A DNA stretch of 64,000 nt from Triticum aestivum (lineage: Eukaryota; Streptophyta; Magnoliopsida; Poales; Poaceae), in assembly GCF_018294505.1 (NCBI RefSeq), contig NC_057807.1:165705582-165769581 (forward strand). Reading direction: 5' to 3'. This document shows positions 44,019-56,717 of this stretch, piece after piece. A program made the position numbers and the translations under genes. The number at the start of each line of letters is the position of its first letter. Positions within the stretch are counted from its first letter, which is position 1. The notes under the pieces were generated by a model, which saw nothing but the letters and a program-made list of their open reading frames with translations, made no database searches and was not told the DNA's origin.

Positions 44019-44575
44019 CTGACTGCCTGTAGGATTACCAAGCCAAACTGGTCGAAGTTGAGTCTGGAAATTCTTTAGTTATATAAGGGAATTGTTTGTG
44101 GAAGGGAACGTAAGGCTCTTTTTACTCCTTATACCTCATGTCCTTCTGATCTGAGTCATCCTATCCTTCCTACGGGGTTAAGGAACCAGGCATTCTCTTC
44201 CGTCTATCAGGATCACGTGTTACTACTCCGTAGTCCCATAGGATTGGTTGATCAGACTCCTATCCCAGTTTCCGAGTACTTTTGGTGTAGTCTGTTTAGT
44301 ATTATCTCAGAACCTAGAGTGGTGATGTTGAGTTGTTGTACTACCCCATTGTTAGCAACATGTCTCATTTTGAGCCTTTTACTATCGTTATGCTACCAGA
44401 ATTGCCCTAGGAATTCAAGAGATACTAATCTCCCTGTCTTACATCCTACAACCTATAGTTGATGCCGATTCTGTCCTTGGTTTCGTTTCTCAGGATGTCA
44501 TCAGTTAAGTGAAGTTCTATTGCTCGAAGCCAGAACCACGGAGATGGTAGGGATGAGCATCCTCCCGACCAGCCT
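44019..44575. other. Leader of element G
   Basis: Untranslated leader between the primer-binding site and gag. No gene seen. Confidence 0.55.
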
Positions 44576-45939
44576 TTGTGGGCAGAGTTGATGTTAGAGA
44601 TGGAGAGGAACAAGCGTGACTCAAACCGCTTGTTGGCACGTATCGAGGAGAACACCACACATCAGTCCAAAGAGTCTGCTTCCATCCATGACTTCATTGG
44701 TCTGCACCCACCTACCTTTCATCATTCCATTGAGCCACTCGATGTAGATGACTGGCTCCGTAGCATCACTCATAAGCTGCATTCCACGAACGTAGCTGAA
44801 GATGACAAGGTCACCAATGCTACATACCACCTAGAAGGTCCTGCTAGTCTTTGGGGGCAGAACTATGAGGCTATGCTTCCAGCTGGCCAGATTCCCGCCT
44901 GGAGAGATTTCACTGAGGCTTTTCGCGACCATCACATTCCTCAGGCCCTCATCGATTGCAAGAGAGAAGAGTTCTGTAGTTTCACCCAGAGTAAGATGGC
45001 TGTTGATGCTTATAGCAGACAGGTTGAGAACCTCGCCCGCTATGCTACAGAAGAGGTGTCCACAGATGCCAAGAAGCAGGATAGGTTTCAAAAGGGTCTC
45101 AACCCCAAGTTGCGTCGTGATCTCCACCTGCATCATTGTGTTACATTCCAAGATCTTGTGAACAAGGCCATTAATGCAGAGACAGATCAGCTCACTTACA
45201 AGGAGTCTCGTAGCACACCTGTGATTTGGGATCTTCCTCCGGTTCTAGCTCTCAGAAACGCCGGATTTGGGTTCCGAACTCCGCTCTTCCTTCCGGATAT
45301 TCACCGAGGCCATCTTACATGGCACCTCACCCAGCTCATTCGGATGCTCCACCCAGGCCTACTGGTAGACCGCTTGTCAATGCGGGTCCACGTCCAACTT
45401 CAGGGACTTGCTTCACATGCGGGAAGCCAGGACACAATGCATGTGACTGCTCTCAGACCAGTTATGCTCCACCCCAGCCCGAGAAGTCTGTTGGCTGTGT
45501 TAAGCCATCAAGAAAGTTGATCAGTGTCAAGCCAGCTCACACTGAATGTGGACGTGTGCATCACGTCTCAGCCAAAAATGCTCATGATGATCCGGATGTC
45601 ATTCTTGGTACACTCCTTGTTAATTGTCATCCAACATCGGTTCTGTTCGATACCGGAGCATCTCATTCCTTCATTTCTGAAAGCTATGCTAGCTTGCACA
45701 ACATGTCATTTTGTGATATGCCATCTCCACTAGTCATTCAAACTCTTGGATCCAAATGGCAAACTTGTAGTGTAAGCCATGGTAATGAAATTGACAGACT
45801 TGTATTCCTTGCATCACTTATAGCCCTCAAGTCTACAGATATTAACATCATCTTGGGTATGGACTGGATGAAAGCTCATTATGCCAAGATGATTATTACA
45901 CCAGGTCTGTTTAGCTTACACACCCATATGGCAAGATAG
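44576..45939 (+). pseudogene. gag and protease of element G
   Basis: The gag frame is open from 44576 (first in-frame ATG 44591) to about 45225: LMLEMERNKRDSNRLLARIE, FIGLHPPTFHHSIEPLDVDD, LEGPASLWGQNYEAMLPAGQ, QVENLARYATEEVSTDAKKQ. A frameshift near 45225 moves to the frame holding the zinc knuckle CFTCGKPGHNACDC and the aspartic protease LFDTGASHSFIS with an intact Asp-Thr-Gly, followed by INIILGMDWM. The frame ends at 45937-45939. Gag assembles the particle and binds RNA through the knuckle; protease matures it. The original gag start is not clear, since no good ATG lies at the expected place. Confidence 0.85.
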
Positions 45940-45942
45940 TCA

Positions 45943-46412
45943 CTGTCTCCACTAGAGTTGCAAAGCGTCAGCTCTATTCTCTCAATGCCAGCCCTCTTCC
46001 AGACCTTGAAGATATTCCGAAAGTCCGTGACTTTCCAGATGTCTTTCCAGAGGAACTGCCAGGTGTTCCGCCTGACAGAGATGTAGAGTTCATCATAGAT
46101 CTTATCCCAGGAACCGCTCCAATCTCTAGAAGACCTTACAAGATGGCACCCTTATAATTAGCCAAAGTTAAGAAACAACTTGATGAGTCCTTGCAAAAGG
46201 GTTTAATCCATCCTAGTTCTCCTCCTTGGGCTTACCTCGTCCTCTTCGTCAAGAAGAAGGATGGTATGGACCTGATGGTTGTAGATTATCGTCCCGTTAA
46301 CTTGGTCACAATAAAGAACAAATATCCGCAACCCAGGACCAACGACCTGTATCATCAACTCATTGGATCCTCAGTCTTTTCTAAATGGATTTGAGGTTAG
46401 GCTACCACCAAA
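45943..46412 (+). pseudogene. Reverse transcriptase of G, first part, up to the Helitron
   Basis: Continues from protease through a linker ([20 protein letters not shown]) into RT ([40 protein letters not shown]). One stop occurs near 46156 and a frameshift near 46385. The sequence is cut at 46412 by the Helitron and continues at 50271 in register at the nucleotide level. Confidence 0.85.
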
Positions 46413-46619
46413 TCTTTCCCTCCCTAATAATAAAGCACGGGTTGAGTCTGTCGGGTTCACCGTCGCGCCGTTTTTGCAAGAAAGTCGATTTGGTCTTTGA
46501 TATTCAACCCGTGGTACCATTTAAGTGATTATCTGAAAAAACATTTCGATTTTGCATAAAACACCCTGTTGTTTGGAGTTATCAACCCACAGTTCTAGCA
46601 GATTTCTAAATAAACGACA

Positions 46620-47163
46620 ACACAAGGAGCACGGGCTTGCCTCCTGTTCCTCTCGCCCATGAAGTCATGGCCGCCGTCACCACCCACGTCATGCCGGCCG
46701 TTTCCTACAAGCTCCGGCACCGCGCAGCATGCCCCTGAGCTCCCCACAGTCCGCACCTTCCTCCCCTCCACCCAGATTCTCTGCTCTTGGTCTCTACCGA
46801 CCCGCATGCAACCCCACCTCCTCGGCTAGGGTTTTGGGCAGGGCTTCGCCGGTGCGTCTCCGGCGGCCCCAGTTCGTCCCTCCTTCTTTCTTGGTATGGA
46901 TCAAGAAGGAGGGGATAGAGGAAAGTAGAGAGGGCACGGCGGCGAGAACCTTTACTCTTCCAGTGCGTGGTGGGACATGTTGTCATCGGCATCCACGAGC
47001 GCCTCAACATGCTCCACACCCAGCAGCGGCAAAGTTGAATAGCCGAAGGATCCATTTTTTCGTGTATGGCCGACGGCCTGGCTTGCCGGATCTCAACTTC
47101 TCTTCCTTCACATCTGCATCTTCCGATCATGGGCTCCCCCAAAATCTTGCTCTACTCTGTTGA
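46620..47163 (+). other. Gene-like GC-rich segment in the Helitron, possibly captured
   Basis: A GC-rich stretch within AT-rich Helitron DNA, with an open plus frame at 46729-47163 (SSPPPRFSALGLYRPACNPT near its start) and a short ATG frame at 46668. I recognise no protein. Helitrons often carry host gene pieces; the composition change fits that, but there is no positive match. Confidence 0.35.
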
Positions 47164-50100
47164 GCGTTGGCTGATTTTTGCGGATGTCGTCTAGCTTATT
47201 TGTTGGTTCACATGCTTCCAGCAGCAACTTCATGAGATTAATTCGTATGATATATTCCATGGTATTGCAGGTTCGTAAGCAAGATGTTGTACTTGATAGA
47301 TCTGTAGATTTGTCAAAGTTTAGTGACTATGACAAACTCAAATCAAAGCTGAGCTAGACAAGATGAGCTGTTGACCAACCTCGTGGATTCATGATATGCA
47401 AGCATGGTCATAGGATATTGTTGCTTGCTATGTGAAGCATCACCGGAAGCAATTCATCTTTCAATTGTTCACCTTGGTCTTTGTGCAGTATGCTTAAGAT
47501 GATTTAGGCATGAGGAGATTAAGTTTTTGGACACAGTGAGATATTGGCCGTACGAGATGAATGTGAGAGAGATATGTGGTCACCAACCATGGCCACCTGG
47601 CTGTTGTCCCGTGTCGAGGGATGGCACGAGTTTCCTCGGCTTCACTACCATATGGGTGGAGTGCGGAACTCCGACATTCGACGAAGTTGTAAATGATGAA
47701 GTCCCTGACGTGGCCCATAGATACTACTGAATGACCAGGCCACAGGCGACATACATCCAATCTCATCGTTCCGGCAACTTCGCAGGAACATTGTCAGCTC
47801 GTGCTCCACCCTTCACTGGAACTCTGTTTGGCCATGCTTCACCTAAGGTATGAACTACATTTTCAGAAGATAAATAATACCCAATGCATAGCTTCTCTGT
47901 TGCCCAATGTACTGCAAATAATTATGCATTCTTCAGTTCTGCACCACTTGAGCATTATGTAATAATATTCTACTTCCTACAAAAGTGACAATAAAACTTC
48001 TCTTGAGAATCTAGCACATAAGGCAATCGTATGTTGGTGTTTAGACATGGACAATGTAGCTGGGAATATCAATTGTTTATTGGGTTTCAGACATAGGTAA
48101 TGCAGCTAGAAGAACTGACTTGAAATTGTTTCTTTGGCTGAGGTAGGAAGTAGGAAACATGCATCTTGAACCACAACAGGAAAATGTACTACAATTTAGT
48201 TGCATCTTAGCATATGTCGAGAGGTATAGCGCATATGTAGTAGGTTCGGTTCGGTTGTTTATTTTTTTTATTTCGCACAGTCTATTGATTGATAGCAGGA
48301 TGAGAGGGAAGTTAGCAAGTCACCAGCTTTGAAAGTGTGTTTTTTCTATAGTATTTAAGCAAATACTTAATTATGAAGATTTATTTACATTCAAAATTAG
48401 TGTACATGCTTTTTACCCTCTTCATATCCCTTATTTATATCGTTAATTTCAAAAGATTTACAATTGTTTCACTGAAATTATCCCAAACTGAAGTTCTTAC
48501 AAGGACCAAGGACTCTGGGTGGATAAACATGTTTTTATTGTATAATTAATCTGTACCACCCACTCCAGATGCAGAGATAGGTACATTTAACAAGGATTCC
48601 TTATGCATAACAGTGAAATGAATTTAGCGAGCCTGTTCAATTTACTCTTTCGAAACAATAACATAAGCTTGATAAGACATTAGCCCAATTCTTCCAGTTT
48701 ATAAATCTAAGAATTAATAAGACCTTGGCTAATTTGGACTCATAGAAATGTGTCAATTAAGCATAGAGCCTTATCATTCTGATTCACGATGGCATGGACG
48801 TATATCGTATGTTCTCTCTTGCTTTGTAATTTATCGTTGTAGCTTCCAGGACAAGAAGACTAAATAGTAGTACTTCATTCTTTTTGGAAATCAACTAAAC
48901 TGACTAGAACTAGAAGTAGATGCATGTATTAACTGAAGCAAAGTCACTCCAGAAATTGGACAACATGGGGAAGTTAGCAAGTCGCCGGCTCCAGAAAGCA
49001 TAAAAAATAATTTAGTATTTAGGCCACTAATTAACTTGGAAGAGCTATTTCTTTACACAAGATAGATCTGTAAGCTTTTCTGAACTGTAGGATATCATAG
49101 TCTATTCTGCTAGCTATAAACGGCAATGGATTAGCATAGCTTACTGTTTTTGTTGAACTGAATTAGCGAGTATATGTTGCTTTTGATTGGGGAAGTGAAA
49201 AAGAAACTCTTTGATGTTGGACCTATCCCTGTGGTAGTGAAAGCATTTTTAATTTACTCACGAGCGGAGTTTGGATATTATTTGATGATAGAACTTGGAG
49301 AGTACCTAATAAGATCGAAGCACAGTTTTTCATTTGCTTTGCTGGGCAACCATGAAAAAGTTGGGGGCGCAGTAATCATGCAAAATCTATTCATGTGTGT
49401 TACCTTGTGCATAAAGTTTACAATGTACACGCACCATTAGGTTTGGTGTTGTTTTTTCCTCTGAAGTTGGCTTTGGTGTTGTTTTGTCCTTCACCAAATA
49501 TAAACTCTTTTGGAGCTTGCCAGGACACACGTTTTGTTGGATTTCTGATCAGAAGAGGTGATCATGTGGTTTCAACTTTCATGTTTGTGGGTTCTGACAT
49601 GACACATTGGTTGGCTTGTGCAACCCCAAAATAAATGTAATTCAGTTATTGTGGACATTGTTAGTACTACATATGATGATTGCCTTCACACATAGACTAA
49701 CAATTGTTGCCCGCAACATCATTTTGTGTTTAAATGTTCTAGAACTTAGTTATTTTTCTTACATAAAATGGGTTCAGCTCGGGTGTGTGAATTTGTAGTA
49801 GCTCCAACCAATGGGTTTCTTTCCTTAGCCTTAAGCCACCATGATTTGATAAGGAATATAAAATATTTTGTTGGGTTCATTTGAACCTAATGGCAATGAG
49901 CTGGCTCCACCCTTGGTTGTATATCTTAGCAAGCATGCAAGTGTCCCTTACAATCACTACGTTTATGAGTTGATCCGAATTCACAAAGGTGACTCTCCCA
50001 TTGAAGAATTGATACAGAGATAATCATGCTTTATGAGAGCACTCAAGAAGTTTCTTTTGAAGATTTACATATGAAGGTTACACCAAGGCATCATTCAGGA

Positions 50101-50269
50101 CTAGAATTAATAACAAAGGCATTTGTTCAAACTTCTCCAAGTACTCCTCCCTATCCCTCCCTATCCAACCACAGTTCTTCCACCTAAACGTAGTAGCTGT
50201 AGGAGGGGTGGCAGTATGACATCGAGTGAGAATGCGGCTTCTTGTAGCAATGCACGGGCACATTTACTA
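47164..50269. other. Helitron interior, AT-rich
   Basis: A second moderately GC-rich patch lies at about 47530-47850, with an open plus frame at 47527-47730 (GHQPWPPGCCPVSRDGTSF). A further frame lies at 49174-49440. None is recognised. The rest is AT-rich without signals I can name. Confidence 0.35.
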
Positions 50270-50270
50270 G

Positions 50271-52797
50271 TCAAGATCAGAAATGGGGACATCCGTAAGA
50301 CAGCCTTTGTCACTCGTTACGGTCAGTACGAGTACACTGTCATGTCCTTCGGTCTAACCAACAATCCAGCTACATTCTCCCGCTTAATGAACTCGATCTT
50401 CAAGGAGTACTTAGATAAATTCGTCGTGGTTTACCTCGATGATATTCTTATTTATTCGAAGAACGAGGATGAGCATGCCGAACATCTTAGACTTGTGTTA
50501 GAAAAACTCAGAGAGCATCGCCATTATGCCAAGTTCTCCAAGTGTGAATTTTGGTTGCCAGAAGTGACCTATATAGGCCACGTGATCTCTGGTAAGGGCA
50601 TTGCTGTCAATCCCGAGAGAGTTAAGGCCGTTCTTGATTGGACTCCTCCTAAAATGGTCAAACACGTTAGGAGCTTCCTTGGTCTAGCCAGTTATTATCG
50701 CCACTTTTGTTGAAAACTTTTCCAAAGTGGCCAAACCCCTCACGGAAATTCTCAAGAAAGATAAAATGTTTGAGTGGTCCCCACAGTGTGAGTACAGCTT
50801 TCAGGAACTGAAAAGACGCCTGACCTCTGCTCCCATACTTGTGAAACCGGATTTCACTAAGGACTTTGTTATCTACTGCGACGCCTCACGACAGGGATTA
50901 GGTTGCATTCTCATGCAGGATCGTCATGTGATTGCCTATGCATCTCGACAGTTGCATCCACATGAGAAGAATTATCCTACACATGATCTAGAGCTTGCAG
51001 CTGTAGTCTATGCACTCAAGACCTGGCAACATTACCTTCTTGGTAAACATTGCAAGATCTACACCAATCACCAGAGTCTCAAGTATATCTTCACCCAACC
51101 AGATCTGAACCTTAGGCAAAGACGTTGGTTGGAGGTGATCTCGGATTATGATCTAGGGATTACTTACACCCCAGGCAAAGCCAATGTCATGGCTGATGCG
51201 CTAAGTCGTAAATCCTATTGCAACAATCTCATGTTGCAGCAGGGCCAAGCACTTCTCCATGAGGAATTCTCTAAGCTTAACCTGCACATTGCTCCTCATG
51301 GATTCCTTTCTACCTTGGTGGCGAAACCTGATCTTGAGGATCGGATTATCGCTGCTCAAAAGTAGGACACGGGAATTTCCCGGATCAAGAGAAACATTAA
51401 GAAGGGAGTTGGTGGATGTTTTTCTATGGATGATCGAGGTGTTGTTTTCTTTGAGGATCGTTTGGTGGTTCCCAAGAATCAACATCTGCAAAAATGGATT
51501 CTTAAGGAGGCGCATGAATCTCCTCTCACAATTCATCCCGGTAGTACTAAGATGTATCTGGACCTACGCCAGAGGTTCTGGTGGACTAGGATGAAGAGAG
51601 AAATTGCTCATATTATTGCTAACTGTGACTTGTCGTCACGTCAAGGCGGAGCATCAGAGACCTGCTGGCACCCTTCAGCCTTTAGCTATTCCTCAATGGA
51701 AATGGGATAAACTTGGTATGGACTTCATCAGCGGCTTTCCCAGGACCAAGAGAGGGAATAATGCTATCTTTGTAGTCATTGATCGTCTCTCCAAAGTGGC
51801 GCACTTCCTACCTATTCGAGAGAGTATCACTGCTAGTCAGCTTGCTGACTTATATATTTCTTGAATAGTGTCACTTCATGGTGTTCCACTAGAGATCAAT
51901 TCAAACCGTGGTAGTCTTTTCATTTCTCATTTCTGGGAGAGTTTCCAAACTGCCATGGGAACCCATCTTTCCTTCAATACCGCTTTCCACCCTCAATCGA
52001 GTGATCAGGTGAAAAGGGTCAATCAAATTCTCGAAGACATGCTTAGAGCTTGCATTATCTCATTCGGTATGAATTGGGAGAAATATCTTCCTTTTGTCGA
52101 GTTTGCTTATAACAATAGTTGTCAATCCAGTATCAAGAAATCTCGTTTTGAGATTCTCTATGGACGAAGATGTCGAACACCTTTGAACTGGTCAGAAACC
52201 GATGAAAGACAATTCTTTGGACCGGATATGATCCAGGAGGCAGAAGAGCAAGTTCGCATCATTCGTAAGAACTTGAAAACAACCCAGTCTCATCAAAAGA
52301 GTCAGTATGACCGTCGTCATAAGGAAATGACTTATGAAGTTGGCGAAAATCTTACCTTCGGGTTACTCCTCTGAAGGGTACCCATTGTTTCAGTATCAAG
52401 GGCAAGTAGGCTCCTCGTTACATTGGTCCTTTTCGCATTCTCGCTAAATGAGGAGAGGTTGCCTACTAGTTGGTACTACCCCCACATCTTTCCGGAGTGC
52501 ATGATGTCTTCCATGTCTCTCAACTCAGGCGTTGCTTCTTGGATCCCATCCTTAGAATGGACCACGAAACGCTTGATCTCCAGGATAACCTCACTTATCA
52601 AGAGTTCCCGGTTCGCATTCTTGATCAAGTAGAGCGTGTCATCCGACGTCAGAACAACAAGTTTCTCAAGGTTCGGTGGTCTCATCATTCCGAGAGAGAA
52701 GCCACTTGGGAGCGAGAAGATCGTCTTCGACTAGAGTACCCCACTTTCTTTCCGTCGACCCCTGAATCTCGGGACGAGATTCTTTCAAGTGGGGGCG
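50271..52797 (+). pseudogene. pol of G continued: RT, RNase H, integrase, chromodomain
   Basis: RT resumes with [20 protein letters not shown] and the catalytic YLDDILIYS. RNase H at about 50860-51210 has [35 protein letters not shown] and VMADALSRK. Integrase follows from about 51370: a zinc-binding part with frame damage near 51625, then DFISGFP with the first Asp. The second site reads NSNRGSLF (Asn for Asp) and the third QVKRVNQ (Lys for Glu), so two of three catalytic acids are gone. A chromodomain at about 52600-52740 (LDQVERVIRRQNNKFLKVRW, then ATWEREDRLR) closes the polyprotein; chromodomains steer insertion towards marked chromatin. Frameshifts or stops occur near 50712, 51365, 51625, 51864 and 52370. 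Confidence 0.9.
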
Positions 52798-52800
52798 AGT

Positions 52801-55800
52801 TGTCACATCCCTAGTTCTGGTATGACCTAGACTAGATAGTTATGTGTGCATCATGTCTAAATTCAAGAAACGAGGATTTGTGAAACCCTCAGAAATCATT
52901 TCTGGAAATGACCCAGACAAAAATTGCTCCAAAAAGGTCCAAGAAAATGTTCATGTTGCTCTCTGAAAATATTGGTGAGAGGTAAAAATCAAACCAATAT
53001 TTTTAGGAGCTCATAGATATTTATTTTGGGAATTTGGAATTAACGCAGTAATTATTTGCATTGAATATATATTGTTTTATATATATATATATAATATTGT
53101 CCAATAATTCTGCCAGTTGTTGAGGAGCTCTGGAATTTTTCAACTAGCTCCTACAAAAATTGGCAAAAAGAAAATAAATTGGTTTAGTATTGTTATTAAA
53201 TCAAAACAAATATCAGAAAATAGAAAAGAAGACAAACAAGGAAAAACTTACCTGTGCTCACCTGTGCCTGGCACTGTGCAGTCCAGCCGGCCCACTGGCA
53301 TAGTGCCAGTCGTCTTTGTCCTCGCGCCAGTCGGCCGGGCGTGTGGCCGACGCATGCGCATGGCCATGCCGCGATGCCACCTGCCTGCCTAGCCTCCCCC
53401 TCGTCGTCCTGGATGCCCTGCATGATGCCACGCGCCACCCCAGACCCCTCTCACTCTCTCTCTCGCTCTCCCTCCTCCCCTGGAACTCTCCCTTTCACCA
53501 CTACCGAGCGCTGCCATCGCCGCAGCTCGCCGCCGTCGTAGCTACCGCCTCCCCCTCACCCCCTCTCTGTGTATACAAGCTCCGCCACGTCGCCCGCTAG
53601 CTCTCTGTCGAGCCACGCACCTCCGGAGGCCCTAGAGCGCTGCCATCGCCGCCGTTTTCATCTCCGGCCGCCGGAGATCGCCATCGCCGCCCCGTCGACC
53701 TCAGCGCGTCCCGGCCACACCGAGCAGCCCTGCGGGTCCGCTGTGAGCTCCTACTCCGTTTCCCCCTCCCCGGTTCGCTGTTCGCGCGCCGTAGCTTTGT
53801 CTGCCGCCATAGCCGTAGCTCCTCGCCGCCGTCCATGTCACCGCCGTCACCCTGCCACCGCAGCCTCAACCGCGTGCGTCACCGTGATCATGGTGACTCC
53901 AGGAGGCCGTAGGGCCTCTTGGCTCGCTTCCTCGTGCACCGCAGCACAACGCGCGCACCCGGCCGAACTCCGGCCGCCGCCTCGAGCTCGTTTCCGGCGA
54001 GCTCTGGCACCCCCGCACCCTCCCGGTTGCTCCAACCGACGTAGACGAGCCTCAGCTCCTTGTTCATGGTCTCCGCTGCCCGAATGGTCGCCGGAGGGCA
54101 ATTCCCGTGCCCCTCCGCCATGTTCGGCCTCGCCGACGGCTAAACTTTAGTTAGGGTTAATTAACTCTGTTAACTAACTATGACACTGATGTGTTGAACC
54201 CACACGTCAGGTTTGACCTGGTCAGCCATGGTTGACTTGCTGACATCATGCCACTGTCATGCTGATGTAGTTATTCTTTTTCCGGTTTTAAAATAAATCA
54301 GGAAATTCCTGAAAATATTATAAACTTCTAAAATTCACAGAAATTCAACCGTAGCTCAGAATGAAATAATTTATATATGAAAAATTATTAGAAAAATTCA
54401 ATCTATCCATCCGTACTAGTTTCATGCATGAAAAACCAACTTATACTAACTGTATAAGTGAAAACATATAAATGGCATTTATAAGAGCTTATTTTGGAGT
54501 TGCATTTGAATCTTTGGTTCAAGTGGACTTCAACCAAATGAATACTAGTTGCACTAGCTCAAACAACATCACATATACATGGCATGATCATGCATCATAT
54601 TGTTGCATATGATTGTGTTCTGATTGTCGACACTGTTCCTTCTCGATAAGTCCTACTCTGGAGAGTGCTCCAGAGTACATGTCTGTGGAGCAGTACCCCC
54701 CTGTTGATCCATCAGGCAAGCAAACCCCCTTGTTCATTATGATACAATCCTACTCTCTCGCGCCTACTCTCTGTTATTGCATTAGTACAACAACGATTCA
54801 ACTGCTACTTTGTGTTGCGGTAGTTGAACCCATTCCTCTGCATGACCTGTCATTGCCACAGTAGATAGTTGAAACCCACTAGCATGTGTAGGAGTTGATT
54901 CAAGCCATGTTGTGTTCCTACCATGCCATGCCTGCTATTGCTTAGAGTGTGTCAGGTCTGATTCATTGGGAATAAATTGGAGTGCAGTGCTCAATGTTCG
55001 GATGCTGAGAGTTAGGTGTGTGAACACGATTGGGCAAAAGGTAGCGGTGAGAGGCCATGTAGGATTACATGGTGGGTTGTCTCACTGGAACCATCCTTAA
55101 GCACTGAGTTCTTTGTATGTCATCCAATGACTAGCTACTACCACACATTGGACTTCGGGCGCTCCAAGCCCTCTCGACTTATTAACCGACTTGATCTCTG
55201 TCCAGGAGTCGCAACTAGTTTCTGGTGTTTGTAGGCAGTGTTATTCTTCTACCAGGTGGCACCCAGCAGGGTGGGATTGGCACAGAGTAGGCACATGTGG
55301 CACGGTGTACCAAGTGGCACCCGGTTGGTGGGCTTGGGAACCCTGCTCACATTGTTTGGGGCCGTGATGGAAACCTCGGCCGGACTCCCTTGCGGATACA
55401 ACCCGAATAGGCGATAAAACTGGACTAGGGTCTTGTGTGGTTAGTCAGGTCATGGCCGACACCCTCGCCAGGCTTCCGCTTGAAGGATCCAGAGATACAT
55501 GACGTGTACATGGCGGTAAGTAGCGAGCGCATGTGTGAAGAAGTACACCCCTGCAGGGTTAACATGATCTATTTGAATAGCCGGGTCCGCGGATATGGAC
55601 TTCTTGGATGCTTACGTGGTACATAGACAACTTGAAGTGGATACTCTAAAATTCTCAAGATAAGTGTGATTGCTATGGATGGCCTTCTCGTAGGGAGACG
55701 GGGATGAATCCATAGTAGTGTATTGTGTGGTGATTAGTGGACTCGTGTGCGCTCTCCCACCTCAAAAAAAGTTACTCGTAGTCATAGAACAGGATAGCCA

Positions 55801-56717
55801 CTGAGTCAAAGCTGGCCTGCTGCAACTAAATCCCACATTACCTTGATACAAATGCATGTATGATAGGATCTGATGTAAGTCTTGTTGAGTACCTTTGTAC
55901 TCACGTTGCCTTATTTATGTTTTTGCAACGGATACATTGGTCTTACTAGTTTCCGTGGACTTTGACAAGTAGCTTGTACCTCAGCTACAATCTTGATCAG
56001 ATGTTGTAGATAGTCAGGCTCTTCATCCTTTTCATTTGTAGTTGTCTGTACTCATACATGTAATGCTTCTGCTTGTTGCTTGTATGCTCTGAATGTTGGG
56101 TCATGTGACCCCTGTTTGTAATAAATGCTATGACGTCTCTTCTGAGCCTTTATCTATATGAGTTGTTGAGTTATGTTGTGATGACATATTGTACAGCACA
56201 TACTTGCATGTTATGCATACGTGTAATGTGTATTGCTATGTGTGGGATCCGACAACCTAGTTGGTTATTCTTGTTAGCCTCTCTTATGGGAAAATGTCTC
56301 CTAGTGCTTCCACTAAGCCATGGTAGCTTGCTACTGCTCCGGAACAGTTAGGCTAGCCGGCATCTGTCCTTCTTCGTTCCTGTGTATGCCCCATCAGGGA
56401 AATGTCACGCATTGTTCCTTTATGTCCTTGTAGCTCGCTACGACTTGGGTTCATACGTTGATGACCGACACGTTCGTTGCTTGGTCATGTATGCATGTTC
56501 CTGTAATTTTGAGCCACCCTGGGTTTACGACTAGTCATGTCGGCCTGGGTTCTCTGCCATATGGATGCTAGCGACACATTCATATACGTGAGCCAACAGG
56601 CGCAAATGGTCCCGGGCCAGGTAAGGTGGCACCCGTGGGAATACCGTGCGTGAGGCCGCAAAGTGATATGATGTGTTACATGCTAGATTAGTGTGACTTA
56701 GGATCGGGGTCCCGACA
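52801..56717 (+). repeat. 3' LTR of G
   Basis: 3,917 bp, TGTCACATCCC to CCCGACA, preceded by the polypurine tract CAAGTGGGGGCGAGT. It holds a TA repeat (53078-53095), a GC-rich island (about 53250-54150), AT-rich sequence, and the part shared with the 5' LTR. The open frames in the GC-rich island look like noncoding LTR sequence. Confidence 0.9.
53078..53095. repeat. Short (TA)n run in the LTR of G
   Basis: Alternating A and T over about 18 bases, followed by ATAATATTG. It may also act as an LTR TATA element; this is not shown. Confidence 0.6.

Larger units (their letters stand above)
46413..50270. mobile_element. Helitron, non-autonomous, inserted in RT of G
   Basis: 3,858 bp. It starts TCTTTCCCTCCCTAATAATA and ends GCACGGGCACATTTACTAG. 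It lies between A (46412) and T (50271), the AT target expected for Helitrons, with 5' TC and 3' CTAG ends and no TSD. Joining the flanks gives an undisturbed RT motif, which fixes both ends. I did not recognise the usual 3' hairpin just before CTAG. No Rep/helicase gene is visible, so the copy is non-autonomous. Confidence 0.85.
37051..56717 (+). mobile_element. Tekay-like chromovirus G (Gypsy) with about 3.9-kb LTRs
   Basis: 3' LTR 52801-56717. The 5' LTR is represented by 37051-38436 and 43496-44002, which match 54827-56214 and the end of the 3' LTR; its first 2 kb are missing. Inside are an iMet primer-binding site, gag, protease, RT, RNase H, integrase and a chromodomain. A LINE lies in the 5' LTR and a Helitron in RT. 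A chromodomain after integrase is the mark of chromoviruses. Assignment to the Tekay/Del clade is from remembered sequence and LTR length. Confidence 0.85.

Noticed and set aside
49174..49440. 88-codon frame in the Helitron as a gene
   Set aside because: AT-rich, hydrophobic by composition, no match recognised; kept only as part of the interior description.
53254..54150. Open frames of 77-193 codons in the GC-rich part of G's LTR
   Set aside because: Overlapping frames on both strands, Ala/Ser/Pro/Arg-rich low complexity, no domain, inside an LTR.
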